Shown: positions 1 to 9,692, numbered from the stretch's first letter. The stretch: DNA of 64,000 nucleotides from Clostridiales bacterium (GCA_031271295.1 JAISVZ010000047.1:57147-121146), one strand, 5' to 3'. Numbers and translations are program-made. Notes: generated by a model not told the origin, from the sequence alone.

Positions 1-2
1 AA

Positions 3-1799
3 CCAGCACCGCAGGAGGAAGCCGATGTTAAAAAAACTCGGCGCGGCAGTGGGGCGCGTATAGTAGGCTCCTTTTTTCGAGGTGTTTTTTCTGTTGTTTT
101 GGGCGTTTTTTTATTTGCCTTTGCAACCTCGCTTGCCTTGCTTTTAACGTTAAGGCTTGCAAGCATTTCTGAAATTGTTGCCGAAGCTGATATTGCGGCA
201 ATATTTGAGAGGTGTGGCTTAAGCGAAAAAATGGTTCTGGAAGCGAACAGTTCCATGATTTTGGGCAGAGAAATTGACGAAGACGATATTTATAATTTTT
301 TAAACCGCGAAACGGTGCTTAATGAAATTGGCGCAGTTGCCGGAATGTACGCCGTATCCGCCGCAGAAGGAGACTACGGGTATCATCCCACAAACAAAGA
401 AGCTTTAAGGTTTATAAAAAACATTTCCCCCGATATCCAAAAAGAAATAGATTACGAACTGTCGGATTATGACTATGAAATGGCGGAGTATTTTCTAAGC
501 GAAAATGGCACTATGCGCACGCTTAGTTTAGAAAATATTTTATATAGCGCCAATGTTAATTTTGCGATTCCGTATGTTTTGTTTTCCGTTTACTCAATAA
601 TAATTGCATCCGTTTTGTGCTTTTGGATGATAATTAATATGTTTTTCCTCCACAGAAAGAGAATACGCGCGGCTTTTATAAATATAGGCGTGCCGCTTTT
701 ATTGGGCGGCGTGGCTTTAGTTGCCTCTTCGTTAATATTTGATCTTTTGTCGAATATATTAGGCGGCGATGTTTTTTATGTAACAGCCCGTTTAACCGAA
801 GGGCTTAGTTCGGCTTTGCTTTTCCCAAGCTTGATACTGGGCGCGGCGGCTGTGGTTGCTTTTATGGTTTACGCAGTTATAAGTTTAGTTCGTAAAAACC
901 GGACAAGAGAAATTAAAGAAAGATCGGGCTTGCGTTTTGTGGGTTTTGCTTTTAATACGGTTTGTATCATCATATTAGGAGTTTTAACTCTTGTTTGTGT
1001 GCAAGGTATACCGGAAATGAATGAAAGAAGGCAAAGCGCCGCAATAGAGGCGGCGCAAGCGGATACCGAAACGGATTTAGCCGCCGTTGCGGATATAACG
1101 GATACGGAGCAAGCCGCAAGTACAGAGGTTCAGGAACCGGAAGCCATTTTCAGCGGAACCAATAGTGCCGTAGATTCCGCGCCTGCCGGAAGCGTAATAA
1201 TACTCGCGCCCGCCGCACCCGCAAATCCTGAGCCGGAGTTCGTACCCGCTATGCAAGATCCCGTACTTGCCGTGCCGGAGCCAGAACCTGGTGCGCCAAG
1301 GCCCGCGCCTACACCGCTTTTTGCGGAATATAAAAGCTCGTCGTCGGTTTTACCCAACCAAAAGGATGCAACAGGAGCGGAATTTACATATGATGCAAGC
1401 AATGCTTTTGATAACAACCCCTATACCGCCTGGTGTGAGGGGGTTTCCGGTACAGGTATAGGCGAGTGGATCCAAGCAGATTTTTCCGAGGAAGTGCTTA
1501 TTACGGAAATATTTATTAAAAACGGTTATTGGTCCTCTTCTACGCTGATGAAGCGAAACGGGCGGATAAAAACTTTGCGCGTTATTTTTTCGGACGGTTC
1601 CTATGACACGTTTATGCTAACGGATCCGGTTGCTAACAATTATGAGTTAATGACCTTAGCAATCGGAGAAAAATTAATTCTTTCAAGCGAGCGCAAAACG
1701 TCTTTTGTCCGGTTGGAGATTGTAGATGCCATCAACGGCACGCACTGGCACGACACATGTGTTACGGATATTATATTTTACGGATATACCGGGGAGTAA
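3..1799 (+). CDS. Membrane protein with C-terminal discoidin-like (NADase-type glycan-binding) domain, 5' end outside window
   Basis: The frame is open to the left window edge, so the N-terminus is missing; the TTG at 99 is only an internal codon. Several hydrophobic segments follow (near bases 81-145, 560-650, 680-765, 800-890 and 935-1005), then a Pro/Glu/Ala-rich linker, then a ~160-residue C-terminal domain starting near base 1310. Its FDNNPYTAWCE and GEWIQADF motifs are typical of F5/8-type C (discoidin-like) folds, in particular the NADase-type glycan-binding family. It is a clear paralogue of the gene at 4101-6686, sharing the TM arrangement, the IDYELSDYDYE motif and the C-terminal domain, but it lacks the YARHG tail. 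By analogy the missing N-terminus probably holds a zinc ribbon. The discoidin domain is probably outside the cell. Function unknown. Confidence 0.8.
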   Translation, partial: PAPQEEADVKKTRRGSGARIVGSFFRGVFSVVLGVFLFAFATSLALLLTLRLASISEIVAEADIAAIFERCGLSEKMVLEANSSMILGREIDEDDIYNFLNRETVLNEIGAVAGMYAVSAAEGDYGYHPTNKEALRFIKNISPDIQKEIDYELSDYDYEMAEYFLSENGTMRTLSLENILYSANVNFAIPYVLFSVYSIIIASVLCFWMIINMFFLHRKRIRAAFINIGVPLLLGGVALVASSLIFDLLSNILGGDVFYVTARLTEGLSSALLFPSLILGAAAVVAFMVYAVISLVRKNRTREIKERSGLRFVGFAFNTVCIIILGVLTLVCVQGIPEMNERRQSAAIEAAQADTETDLAAVADITDTEQAASTEVQEPEAIFSGTNSAVDSAPAGSVIILAPAAPANPEPEFVPAMQDPVLAVPEPEPGAPRPAPTPLFAEYKSSSSVLPNQKDATGAEFTYDASNAFDNNPYTAWCEGVSGTGIGEWIQADFSEEVLITEIFIKNGYWSSSTLMKRNGRIKTLRVIFSDGSYDTFMLTDPVANNYELMTLAIGEKLILSSERKTSFVRLEIVDAINGTHWHDTCVTDIIFYGYTGE

Positions 1800-1838
1800 A
1801 TATTCTAAAAAAATCACTATGAAATTCTCAATTTACAC

Positions 1839-1867
1839 TTGAATTTTGGTAAAGTGTGATAGATAAT
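1839..1867 (+). promoter_or_regulatory. Putative sigma-A promoter for the zinc-ribbon locus
   Basis: TTGAAT at 1839-1844 and GATAAT at 1862-1867 are separated by exactly 17 bp. They lie 59 bp before the ATG at 1927, in the 127-bp gap after the partial first gene. They could start an operon covering 1927-7982. Predicted from sequence only. Confidence 0.45.
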
Positions 1868-1926
1868 GTTGTTGTTCGTTTTAAAAATACAAAAAATTTT
1901 ATGTATTGAAAGGAGAAGGGATTTTA

Positions 1927-2376
1927 ATGGCGTTTTTAGACAAGATAACAAAGGCAACTCAGGATGTGGTGCGCGGCGCGAAGGATCTTACGGATACCGC
2001 ACGCCAAAATTCGCTTATTGCGGAGGAAGAGAAACAAATTTTAAACCTTTATACGCAAATAGGTAAGCTTTACTTCGAAGCGGGAGAGTTCGACCCTGAA
2101 ACACCTATTGGAAGGCTGTGCACCGCTCTTAGCGCGGCAAAAGCGCGAATCGCAAAATATCAGGAGGAAATTCGGCAAATTAAGGGAACTAAAAAGTGCC
2201 CAAATTGCGGCGAAAACATTCCCCTTTCATCGGCTTTTTGCGGTGTTTGCGGAACCAAAATTGAGGTTACACCCGAGCCCGAGGCGGCGCCGGAGGCACA
2301 AAAGAAGTTTTGCAAGGCTTGCGGCGCGGAACTTGGAGAGGGTCTTTTTTGCATGTCGTGCGGTCAAAAGCAATAA
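1927..2376 (+). CDS. Small double zinc-ribbon protein
   Basis: 149 aa. The ATG at 1927 is chosen because an AAAGGAGAAGGG ribosome binding site sits just upstream; an in-frame ATG at 1906 has none. The N-terminal ~85 residues are helical and soluble-looking (MAFLDKITKATQD...). Two zinc ribbons follow: CPNCGENIP with FCGVCG near residues 90-115, and FCKACGAE with FCMSCG at the very C-terminus, joined by a Pro/Glu linker. No signal peptide or TM segment is visible, so it is probably cytoplasmic. Zinc ribbons of this type are common as adaptor modules in Clostridia and do not by themselves predict a reaction. It directly precedes the zinc-ribbon/propeller gene at 2410 and may be co-transcribed with it. 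Confidence 0.85.
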   Translation: MAFLDKITKATQDVVRGAKDLTDTARQNSLIAEEEKQILNLYTQIGKLYFEAGEFDPETPIGRLCTALSAAKARIAKYQEEIRQIKGTKKCPNCGENIPLSSAFCGVCGTKIEVTPEPEAAPEAQKKFCKACGAELGEGLFCMSCGQKQ

Positions 2377-2409
2377 ATTAAATTACAACTAAGCGGAGGG
2401 GTTCGAGAT

Positions 2410-4005
2410 ATGGCGGAGGTAAGAAAGTGTAAATTATGCGGGGCGAGTGTTCCCGCAAACATGAAATTTTGTGCTTCTTGCGGCACTGCGATTGAAGAGG
2501 CGGAACCTGTAAAAAGTGAGAGTTCCCCCGTCGCAGATGCTTCGGCGGTACTGGAAGGCGTAAAAAAACAGGCTGTTAAGGCGCAAAAATTTATTAAGCC
2601 GGCAATTTTTGTTGTTGCCGCTGTTGTTATTGTTGCGGTTTTGGCTAATGTTATAAAACCCGCTAAGTATGAAAAGGTTAAAGGCGGGGTTAATATGGTT
2701 CAGTCTGACGACCGCGTTGCTTTTTATAAAAACGGCAAAAACACAGGTTATGTTGACGGCTATTATCAAAACTTAATTTATAGTCTTAACTCAAGCAAAA
2801 TGGCGGCTTTGATAAGTGAAGATATTGGCGGCGGCAGTGATGGTTATTCATTGTACCTTATTGACGCTAAAGCCGAACTTATAGACGAAGAAGTTTATAA
2901 ATGCTGGATTTCCGCGTCGGGCAACGCTGTAGCCTATGTTAAAGAATTTGATTATAGCGAGGATACCGCTGAATTGTGGCTGCATAAAGGCGGGAAGGAA
3001 ACCTTGATAACGTCGGAACTTTTGCGCGACTCAGCTTGTTTCGTATCTCCAAACGGAGGCACGGTATGTTATACCGCTGTTAATGATGATGATGAGCATA
3101 TAGGTATTGTTTGGGACGGCAAAGAAAATGAACTGGGAGAGAATTATACCCCTGTTGCGGTTGCGGATGGTATGAAGTATGTTTATTATACAAATGACAA
3201 CGGTGTTTTGTATGTGCAAAAAGGGAAAAACAGCGAAAACAGAGAAAGGCTTGGAGAAACTTACAGCAGCGGTATTTCGGTCAACAGGGATTTGTCCCAA
3301 ATAGTTTTCTCATCGGTCAGTGAGACATACATAAGCAGAAACGGCGGGGAAAAAGAAGAGTTGTCCGGAAATGTCATGATTTTTATTTTTCCGGATGGCA
3401 CTGCCGCTCGGCGTAATGACGATGGTATACAATTATACGGCATTTCAAATTTTGCTAATACATTTTATCAGGGTTACGAAGGTATTGTATACATAAACGG
3501 TAAGTATGAAGCGAACAGCGTAGTAAGAGGAGCAGAAAATGTTATGCTTGCGGACGATGGCAAAACCTTAACCTATATTCGAAACGGCGATATTTATAAG
3601 GTTAACGGTATGTCTAAAAACGCGGAGCCCGAAGAAATAGTTTCGAACGATGCCGAACGTTTTACCGCTGTTAGTAACGGCAGCGCCGTATTTTTCGTTA
3701 ACGAAGACGATGAGCTTTATTATCAAAAGGGAAAAGGAAAACCTGTTTTGATATCCGAGGATGTGGAGTTCGGACAGTACGGTAGTGCGCAAGGCTCTTT
3801 ATTTAAGGGCGATACGCTTTTTTACATCAGTGACGATGAACTGTATTTTTCAAGCGGCGGGAAAGGGAAAGCCGTTTCGGGTATTGAAGGTGACGTAAGC
3901 TACGTAGGTGCCGGTGTAAGCGGAGTAACAGTGTACGCCGATGACGGCGGCGATTCGCTTCGCTACTTTTCGGGCGACGGCAAAAAATTTACATTGTTGG
4001 AGTAA
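2410..4005 (+). CDS. Zinc-ribbon/TM/beta-propeller-like protein, paralogue 1
   Basis: 531 aa, with GCGGAGGGG ribosome binding site before the ATG. Residues 1-30 form a zinc ribbon (CKLCG and CASCG pairs). A single TM helix lies near residues 60-82. The remaining ~440 residues are beta-rich with repeated YYxxG, DGKTLTY and ELYYQKG motifs, suggesting a beta-propeller or DUF5050/TolB-like repeat fold. With one TM and a short N-terminal ribbon, the likely topology is ribbon inside and propeller outside. Three paralogues lie at 8060, 9693 and 11157 and share the sentence-like core WISASGNxVAYxKE. No catalytic motif is recognised, and function is unknown. Context (discoidin proteins, amidase) suggests a cell-envelope role by inference. 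Confidence 0.85.
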   Translation: MAEVRKCKLCGASVPANMKFCASCGTAIEEAEPVKSESSPVADASAVLEGVKKQAVKAQKFIKPAIFVVAAVVIVAVLANVIKPAKYEKVKGGVNMVQSDDRVAFYKNGKNTGYVDGYYQNLIYSLNSSKMAALISEDIGGGSDGYSLYLIDAKAELIDEEVYKCWISASGNAVAYVKEFDYSEDTAELWLHKGGKETLITSELLRDSACFVSPNGGTVCYTAVNDDDEHIGIVWDGKENELGENYTPVAVADGMKYVYYTNDNGVLYVQKGKNSENRERLGETYSSGISVNRDLSQIVFSSVSETYISRNGGEKEELSGNVMIFIFPDGTAARRNDDGIQLYGISNFANTFYQGYEGIVYINGKYEANSVVRGAENVMLADDGKTLTYIRNGDIYKVNGMSKNAEPEEIVSNDAERFTAVSNGSAVFFVNEDDELYYQKGKGKPVLISEDVEFGQYGSAQGSLFKGDTLFYISDDELYFSSGGKGKAVSGIEGDVSYVGAGVSGVTVYADDGGDSLRYFSGDGKKFTLLE

Positions 4006-4043
4006 ATAAAAGATAGCGGAAGAGATTCGAATAAGCATATATC

Positions 4044-4075
4044 GCCTTCCGGCGCAAAAAACCGCGCCGGAAGGC
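4044..4075 (+). promoter_or_regulatory. Strong GC-rich hairpin between paralogue 1 and the YARHG gene
   Basis: A perfect 12-bp stem (GCCTTCCGGCGC at 4044-4055 with GCGCCGGAAGGC at 4064-4075) and an 8-nt loop. No U-tract follows, so it is not a classic terminator. It may stabilise the upstream mRNA or act as a processing or attenuation site ahead of the ribosome binding site at about 4088. Confidence 0.55.
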
Positions 4076-4100
4076 TTATGTCCGAGAAGGGGGATATTTT

Positions 4101-6686
4101 ATGATATGTATACATTGCGGGAAAGACGTGCCGGATGGCAGTGTTTTTTGCGTTCATTGCGGTAAAAAAATTGAAAAAATGCCTCCGGCGGATTTGATTG
4201 CTTCTTTTCCGGATATTACGGAAATAGATCCCGCTGAACAGGAACCTGAACCTGAACCGAGACAGGAAGCGGAACCGAAACAGGAACCGGAACCTGAACC
4301 TGAACCGGAAGAGGATATCATCTCATATTATACGCCCGCCGGTGCGCAAGTTAACGAGTTGGCGCAAACTGACGAACCGCCGGAAGAAGCGGAAAAACCG
4401 GCGAAGAAGCCCGCAAAGAACCTTGCGCCGGGCACGGGCACTAAACCATCGTTTGCAAAATCCTTTTTTAAGGCTATTATTTCTGTGTTTCTAAGCCTGC
4501 TCTTATTTACCTTTGTCACCGTATTTACGCTGTTTTTATCACTGAGGCCCGAAAAAATACCCGAAATTATTGCGCAGGCTGATATTGCGGCACTTTTTGA
4601 GCAGTTGGGGTTAAGTGAAAGGGCGGCGCAGGAAGCAAACCTTTCATTGCAGCTTGGCAAGGAAATAGACGAGGGCGATATCGGTGATTTGCTTGAGCGC
4701 AGCGCGGTGCAGGAAGAAATTGCGGCGGCGGTTGGGGAATACATACTTGCAGCCGCCGAAGGGGATTACGGCTATTATCCCTCGAACAGAGATGTTGTCA
4801 ATTTTTTAGAAGAGGTTGCATCGGATATCCGTTCCGAGATTGATTACGAACTGTCGGATTATGATTATGAAGTTATAAAAGCTCTGCTGGTTGAATACGA
4901 CACTTTGAGCTTGTTCAGCATAGAAAACCTTTTAACCGATAACGGAGTTGATTTTGCGCTTCCGTATGTTCTGCTGTCGTTTAACGTGTTGTTAATTGCC
5001 GCTGTTTTATGTTTTTTGGTAGTTGCCAATATTTTTCTGCTTCACAGAAACAGAGTAAGAAACGCTTTCCTAAACGCGGGGATACCGCTTTTGCTGTGCG
5101 GCATCCTCTTTGTTATGTTGTCATTCGTACTTGAAATTGTCTCCGGTGTTTTTGCCGGTAACGTTTCTCTTGTTATTTCATGTTTATCGGCTTCTTTGGC
5201 ATCGGCTCTGTTTTTACCCGGCTTGGTGTGCGGCGCGGTTGGAATTGCGTTTTTATTAGTTTTTGCTATAATAAGTATTGTGAAAAAACTGCTAAAAAGC
5301 CAGCGTCAAAGTGAAATTAAAAACCGCGCAGCTTGGAGGCTCGTCGGTTTGGCTGTTAACTTGGTTGGCCTTGTTGTTTGCGGCGTTCTGTTTTTCGTAT
5401 GCTTGCAAAACGCACCGTTAAGTGACGCAAGTTTAGTTTTCGCTTCGAAAGATTCCGAGGATACCGAGCAAGGCGCTGAAATTGCGGATTCTGAAAATTT
5501 GCCGGAGTATTTGAGTATTGCGGATTCCGAGTACGAACCGGAAGTTTACGGCCAGGCGGATTTTGCGGGCGCAAATGAAACGCGAAGCAGTGGATCTGCG
5601 CAGCCGGCAGTTCCCGTTGCCGAAGCGGGTTTGCCGCCGGTTCCCAAGGATGGCGTACAAAGCGCCGCCGCCGCACCGATATTTGTATCACTAAAAAGCG
5701 AGTCATCGGTTTTAGAAGCAAGAATAGATTCTAATGGTGCGGTTGCCACTTACTATTCATCCCACGCCTTTGATAACAATCCCAACACCGCTTGGTGCGA
5801 GGATGCTTACGGCGCGGGTGTTGGCGAATGGGTACAGGCGGATTTTGCCGAGGAGGTAATAATTAAGGAGCTGTACATTAAAAACGGCAATTGGGCATCG
5901 CCGGAGCTGCTACAAAATAACGGCAGAGTGAAAACGCTGCGTGTTTCCTTCCCGGACGGTTCGTTTGAAGAATTTGAACTTACAGACCCTGCCGCACAAA
6001 ATTACGAGATAATGACGCTGTCTAACGGAGAGGTTCTGACTTTCGAAAGCGAGCGCAAAACAACGTCCGCAAAGCTTGAAATCATGAGCACTTATGACGG
6101 CTCGTCTCAGTATGAAACCTATATTACCGACATTGTGTTTTACGGATACGGCGGAGCAAGCCAACCGGTTTATATAAATCCGCCGCTGGCTACTGTTTAT
6201 CCGCAGCCGGAAGCTTCAACGCCGCAACCGGAAGCTTCAACGCCGCAGCCGCAAGCTTTGGCATCGCAGCCGGGCGCTTCAACGCCGCAACCGGGCGCTT
6301 TGGCATCGCAGGCGCAAGTTTCCGCTCCGCAGCCGGCTGCCGATAATTCTCAGCTTGAGCCGCAGGTTGTTGTTGCGTTACCGTCGGAGCTGCAGCAAAA
6401 CTCATCGTCGCAGTCCGCAGATAATGACTACATACTTGCGCACAGCTCCATCCGCCAATTAACGGACGGGGATTTGCTGGGGCTTACCAAAGAGGAGCTT
6501 CGTATTGCGCGCAATGAAATTTACGCGCGTTACGGGCGGCAGTTTGTTGACGAAAACCTGAGGAATTATTTTAACTCGAAGGCTTGGTATACAAGTTTAC
6601 CCAAACTTCCGAGCGGCGCGGAACCCGCACTTTCAAAATTGGAACAGTCGAATATTGAATTAATTAAAGAATTCGAGGCGAGGTAA
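4101..6686 (+). CDS. Zinc-ribbon, multi-TM, discoidin-like and YARHG domain protein
   Basis: 861 aa, with GAAGGGGG ribosome binding site. Domain order: zinc ribbon at residues 1-25 (CIHCG, CVHCG); Glu/Pro-rich linker with EPEPEP runs (30-95); TM near 120-148; a region with the IDYELSDYDYE motif; TMs near 284-315, 320-350, 363-394 and 410-436; NADase-type glycan-binding/discoidin-like domain near 530-690 (FDNNPNTAWCE); a PQPEAST-like low-complexity linker (~700-770); and a YARHG domain near 775-860 (RIARNEIYARYGRQF). YARHG domains occur in extracellular proteins of many Firmicutes and usually sit near peptidase or cell-wall modules. Five TMs plus a cytoplasmic ribbon would put the C-terminal domains outside. 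It is the full-length paralogue of the partial gene at 3-1799, with the amidase gene 3 bp downstream. Confidence 0.88.
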   Translation: MICIHCGKDVPDGSVFCVHCGKKIEKMPPADLIASFPDITEIDPAEQEPEPEPRQEAEPKQEPEPEPEPEEDIISYYTPAGAQVNELAQTDEPPEEAEKPAKKPAKNLAPGTGTKPSFAKSFFKAIISVFLSLLLFTFVTVFTLFLSLRPEKIPEIIAQADIAALFEQLGLSERAAQEANLSLQLGKEIDEGDIGDLLERSAVQEEIAAAVGEYILAAAEGDYGYYPSNRDVVNFLEEVASDIRSEIDYELSDYDYEVIKALLVEYDTLSLFSIENLLTDNGVDFALPYVLLSFNVLLIAAVLCFLVVANIFLLHRNRVRNAFLNAGIPLLLCGILFVMLSFVLEIVSGVFAGNVSLVISCLSASLASALFLPGLVCGAVGIAFLLVFAIISIVKKLLKSQRQSEIKNRAAWRLVGLAVNLVGLVVCGVLFFVCLQNAPLSDASLVFASKDSEDTEQGAEIADSENLPEYLSIADSEYEPEVYGQADFAGANETRSSGSAQPAVPVAEAGLPPVPKDGVQSAAAAPIFVSLKSESSVLEARIDSNGAVATYYSSHAFDNNPNTAWCEDAYGAGVGEWVQADFAEEVIIKELYIKNGNWASPELLQNNGRVKTLRVSFPDGSFEEFELTDPAAQNYEIMTLSNGEVLTFESERKTTSAKLEIMSTYDGSSQYETYITDIVFYGYGGASQPVYINPPLATVYPQPEASTPQPEASTPQPQALASQPGASTPQPGALASQAQVSAPQPAADNSQLEPQVVVALPSELQQNSSSQSADNDYILAHSSIRQLTDGDLLGLTKEELRIARNEIYARYGRQFVDENLRNYFNSKAWYTSLPKLPSGAEPALSKLEQSNIELIKEFEAR

Positions 6687-6689
6687 ATT

Positions 6690-7982
6690 ATGCTAATGAA
6701 GAAAATTGCTTTACTTGTTATTTTGTGTTTATTGTTTTCGTCCTGCAGTAAAAGTCCGGCCGCCGATAACAGTTCCGACACGGATACAAGCGCCGGAACC
6801 GATACTCTTACCCAACCGATTGTATCACCGGAACTTTCAGCGGAGAATGAACCCGAAAGCATCGCCGAAACCGCCCAAGAGGTGCCGCAGGAAAGCGTGC
6901 CGAATGAAACGCAGGAAAGTCCAACGGGAACGCCCGCGTGGATTTATGGGGAAAACGTTAACTTTAGGGAAGCGGGCTCGCTCGACGCAGGTGTAATTAC
7001 CCGCCTGTCCGCTCCGCAAAAGCTTACGCTTTTCTCTATAAACGGTGAGTGGGCGTTTGTGGAAGCGAACGGGACGCAAGGTTATGTACATACGGACTAT
7101 ATAACCCTGGAAGATCCGGCGGAAGCCGCCGGTGCCGCAAACCTTAGCACAACGCCGGAAGATGAGCCGCAAATTGAAAACCTTGCCGCCTCAACGGGCG
7201 GTGGCGTTTCGCTCGGTGAGGTGGCTTTATCATCAGGCGGTGGGTTGCTAAGTGATAACGCTTCACCGGATGGTGGCAGTTCGCTCGGTGATACCGCCCC
7301 AGCAGGCGGTGCCGCGTCACCCGCCGATACCGCTCCTATAAACCTTGAGCGGGGCGTGCTGACGGTTGCCATTGACGCGGGGCATCAGGCAAAGGGGAAT
7401 AACGAACATGAACCGATAGGGCCGGGCGCGTCCTCCACAAAACCAAAGGTATCTTACGGCACTTCCGGTATTTCATCGGGAGTGCCTGAATACAAACTGA
7501 CGCTTGAAGTTTCTTTGAAGCTTAGGGACGAGCTTACCGCGCGCGGTTACAATGTTTTTATGGTAAGGGAAACGCACGAGGTTAATATAAGCAACAGAGA
7601 ACGCGCAAATATGGCAACGCAGGCCGCCGCCGACGTTTTTGTAAGAATACATGCCGACGGTTCCGAAAATACATCCGTTAACGGAATTCTTACACTTTCC
7701 CCTTCCGCCGATAATCCGTTTGTTTCCAACCTGTACAATTCCAGCTACGCGTTATCCGAATCCATATTAAGCGCAATGGTTGAAGCCACCGGCGCAAAAA
7801 ACAGGGGCGTTTCAAAGGTGGACAACATGAGCGGGATAAACTGGGCAACAATGCCGGTATCTATAATCGAAATGGGGTTAATGACAAATTATTCGGAGGA
7901 TGAGCTTATGCAAACCGACGAATACCAGATGAAGCTTGTAAACGGAATTGCAAACGGCATCGACAGGTACTTTGCCGAATGA
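6690..7982 (+). CDS. SH3b-domain N-acetylmuramoyl-L-alanine amidase, lipoprotein
   Basis: 430 aa. The N-terminus has a lipoprotein signal with lipobox LFSSC (Cys19), so it should be anchored outside the membrane. An SH3b domain lies at about residues 84-139 (NVNFREAG...GYVHTDYI). A low-complexity spacer with GGG/SLGD repeats follows. The Amidase_3 domain spans about 225-430, with DAGH, PEYKLTLEVS, RIHADGS and IIEMGLM carrying the expected zinc-ligand His and catalytic Glu positions. The family cleaves the MurNAc-L-Ala bond of peptidoglycan. It starts 3 bp after the YARHG gene and is followed by a strong terminator, so the two are probably translated from the same message. An alternative start is the ATG at 6696. 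Confidence 0.92.
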   Translation: MLMKKIALLVILCLLFSSCSKSPAADNSSDTDTSAGTDTLTQPIVSPELSAENEPESIAETAQEVPQESVPNETQESPTGTPAWIYGENVNFREAGSLDAGVITRLSAPQKLTLFSINGEWAFVEANGTQGYVHTDYITLEDPAEAAGAANLSTTPEDEPQIENLAASTGGGVSLGEVALSSGGGLLSDNASPDGGSSLGDTAPAGGAASPADTAPINLERGVLTVAIDAGHQAKGNNEHEPIGPGASSTKPKVSYGTSGISSGVPEYKLTLEVSLKLRDELTARGYNVFMVRETHEVNISNRERANMATQAAADVFVRIHADGSENTSVNGILTLSPSADNPFVSNLYNSSYALSESILSAMVEATGAKNRGVSKVDNMSGINWATMPVSIIEMGLMTNYSEDELMQTDEYQMKLVNGIANGIDRYFAE

Positions 7983-7983
7983 T

Positions 7984-8021
7984 AAAAAGCGTTTCGCAAC
8001 AAAAAAGCGAAGCGTTTTTTT
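7984..8021 (+). terminator. Intrinsic terminator after the amidase gene
   Basis: A 14-bp stem with two G-U pairs (7984-7997 with 8007-8020), a 9-nt A-rich loop and a run of seven T on the 3' side. It lies 2 bp after the amidase stop codon and ends the first transcription unit. Confidence 0.85.
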
Positions 8022-8059
8022 AGTGGTGCGCCCGGTGTGGGCAAAAGGGGGTAATAAAT

Positions 8060-9664
8060 ATGGCAAGGATGATCAAATGTAAATTTTGCGGGGCGCGTGT
8101 TCCCGGAAATATGAATTTTTGTGCTTCTTGCGGAACGCGGGTTAAAGATGCGGAATTGACAAAAAATGCGGATTCTTTTGGCGGTGATGCCGCTGCAGCG
8201 GAAACTGTCAAAAAACATGTCGTTAACTTCAAAAGAATAGTATTTACCGTAATTCTCGTTGCTTCTGCCATTACTGCCATAGCTTTAGTAAGTTTTATAA
8301 AGCCTGCGAAATATGAAAAGTTTAAAAGCGGCAAAATTACCGTTATGCAGGAAGATGACCGAGTTGCTTTTTTCAGGATGGGCGAAAACAAATTTTATAT
8401 TGACGGCTATATTGAAAATCATACAATGAACCTTATAGGAAATAAGATGGCAATTTTGGTAAGTGAAGAGCCTGATGGCAAAAGCGAGAGGTTTTCTTTA
8501 TACCTTCTTCAAGGTAAACCTCAGCCTCAGCTTGTAGATGAACAAGTGCATAAATATTGGATTTCCGCGTCAGGTAATGCTGTAGCATACGTAAAAGAAT
8601 TTAATTCAGCGGAACATATTGCCGAGCTTTGGCTGTATTTAAACGGAAAGAAAACATTAATTACGTCTAAATTTTTTTACAGCGGAGATTGTTTTGTTTC
8701 TCCGAATGCAAGTGCGCTTTGTTATACCACACCCGGCGATAATGGCCTTATAGGTTATGTTTGGGACGGAGAAGAACATGAGCTTGGAACAGGGAACATA
8801 CCATTTGCGGTTGCGGATAAATGTGAGTATGTTTATTACGAAACAACAGATACTAAAGATATATGCGTTCAAAAAGGGAATAAAAACGATAATAAAACAA
8901 TTTTAGGGGAAGTTTTATTTCACTACATTACATTTAATCGGGATCTATCCCAAGTGATTTTCCTATCAGACTTCGATACTTACTTAAGCAGAAACGGCGG
9001 GGAAAGAGAAAAGTTGGGTGAAATGGAAACATATCAAATTTATCCAAACGGCACTGCGGTTTGGTTTTTCACGTATACATATCGAATACTGGCAATTGAT
9101 AATTTTGCAAATTCGTTTTTTGAAAATACCGACAGCGAATTAATGCATATAAACAGCAAGTACGAAATAAACAAAATAGCAGAATCAGCAGGTATAACTT
9201 TTCTCGCGGACGATGGCAAAACTTTAACCTTCGATAAAGACGGCAGTATTTATAGGGTTAACGGTTTTTCCGAGAATGCGAAACCCGTAGAAATTGTTTC
9301 GGACGAAAATATTACCGAATTTGCGGCAACTGACGACGGAAGCGCATTGTTTTTTCAAAACGAAGCCAAAGAGCTTTATTATCAAAGAGGGAAAGAAAAA
9401 CCTATTCTTGTGGACGAAAATATATGGTTGGAGAGTGGTACGAATTTATATGAGTGTATATTTGGCGGTGATACTATTTACTATAAAAGTGACGGCGCTA
9501 TTTATTATTCAAACGGTTTAAAGAGAAATACCGTTTCGGGTATTGAAGGTAAGGTTTTAAACTTTGTGGTAGGTATAGGCGGAATAAGTTTAGGTACCAT
9601 GGACTATGGCGTAGTTCGGGAATATTTTTCCGAAGACGGGAAAGAATTTATTCTTTTAGAATAA
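8060..9664 (+). CDS. Zinc-ribbon/TM/beta-propeller-like protein, paralogue 2
   Basis: 534 aa. The AGGGGG ribosome binding site is just before the ATG. Zinc ribbon at residues 1-30 (CKFCG, CASCG), TM helix near 60-80, then a beta-rich repeat region with the same WISASGNAVAYVKEF core, LSRNGGE and ELYYQRGK motifs as the genes at 2410, 9693 and 11157. It follows the terminator at 7984, so it begins a new unit with 9693 and 11157, spaced by 28 and 21 bp. Divergence from paralogue 1 is greatest in the middle of the repeat region, as expected for a surface that varies between copies. Function unknown. Confidence 0.85.
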   Translation: MARMIKCKFCGARVPGNMNFCASCGTRVKDAELTKNADSFGGDAAAAETVKKHVVNFKRIVFTVILVASAITAIALVSFIKPAKYEKFKSGKITVMQEDDRVAFFRMGENKFYIDGYIENHTMNLIGNKMAILVSEEPDGKSERFSLYLLQGKPQPQLVDEQVHKYWISASGNAVAYVKEFNSAEHIAELWLYLNGKKTLITSKFFYSGDCFVSPNASALCYTTPGDNGLIGYVWDGEEHELGTGNIPFAVADKCEYVYYETTDTKDICVQKGNKNDNKTILGEVLFHYITFNRDLSQVIFLSDFDTYLSRNGGEREKLGEMETYQIYPNGTAVWFFTYTYRILAIDNFANSFFENTDSELMHINSKYEINKIAESAGITFLADDGKTLTFDKDGSIYRVNGFSENAKPVEIVSDENITEFAATDDGSALFFQNEAKELYYQRGKEKPILVDENIWLESGTNLYECIFGGDTIYYKSDGAIYYSNGLKRNTVSGIEGKVLNFVVGIGGISLGTMDYGVVREYFSEDGKEFILLE

Positions 9665-9692
9665 ACTAATACTAAGGGGGAGGTTTTTTGTT

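Noticed and set aside
6190..6405. Minus-strand Ala/Pro-rich frame opposite the linker of the YARHG gene
   Set aside because: A low-complexity shadow of the PQPEAST repeats with no start signal.
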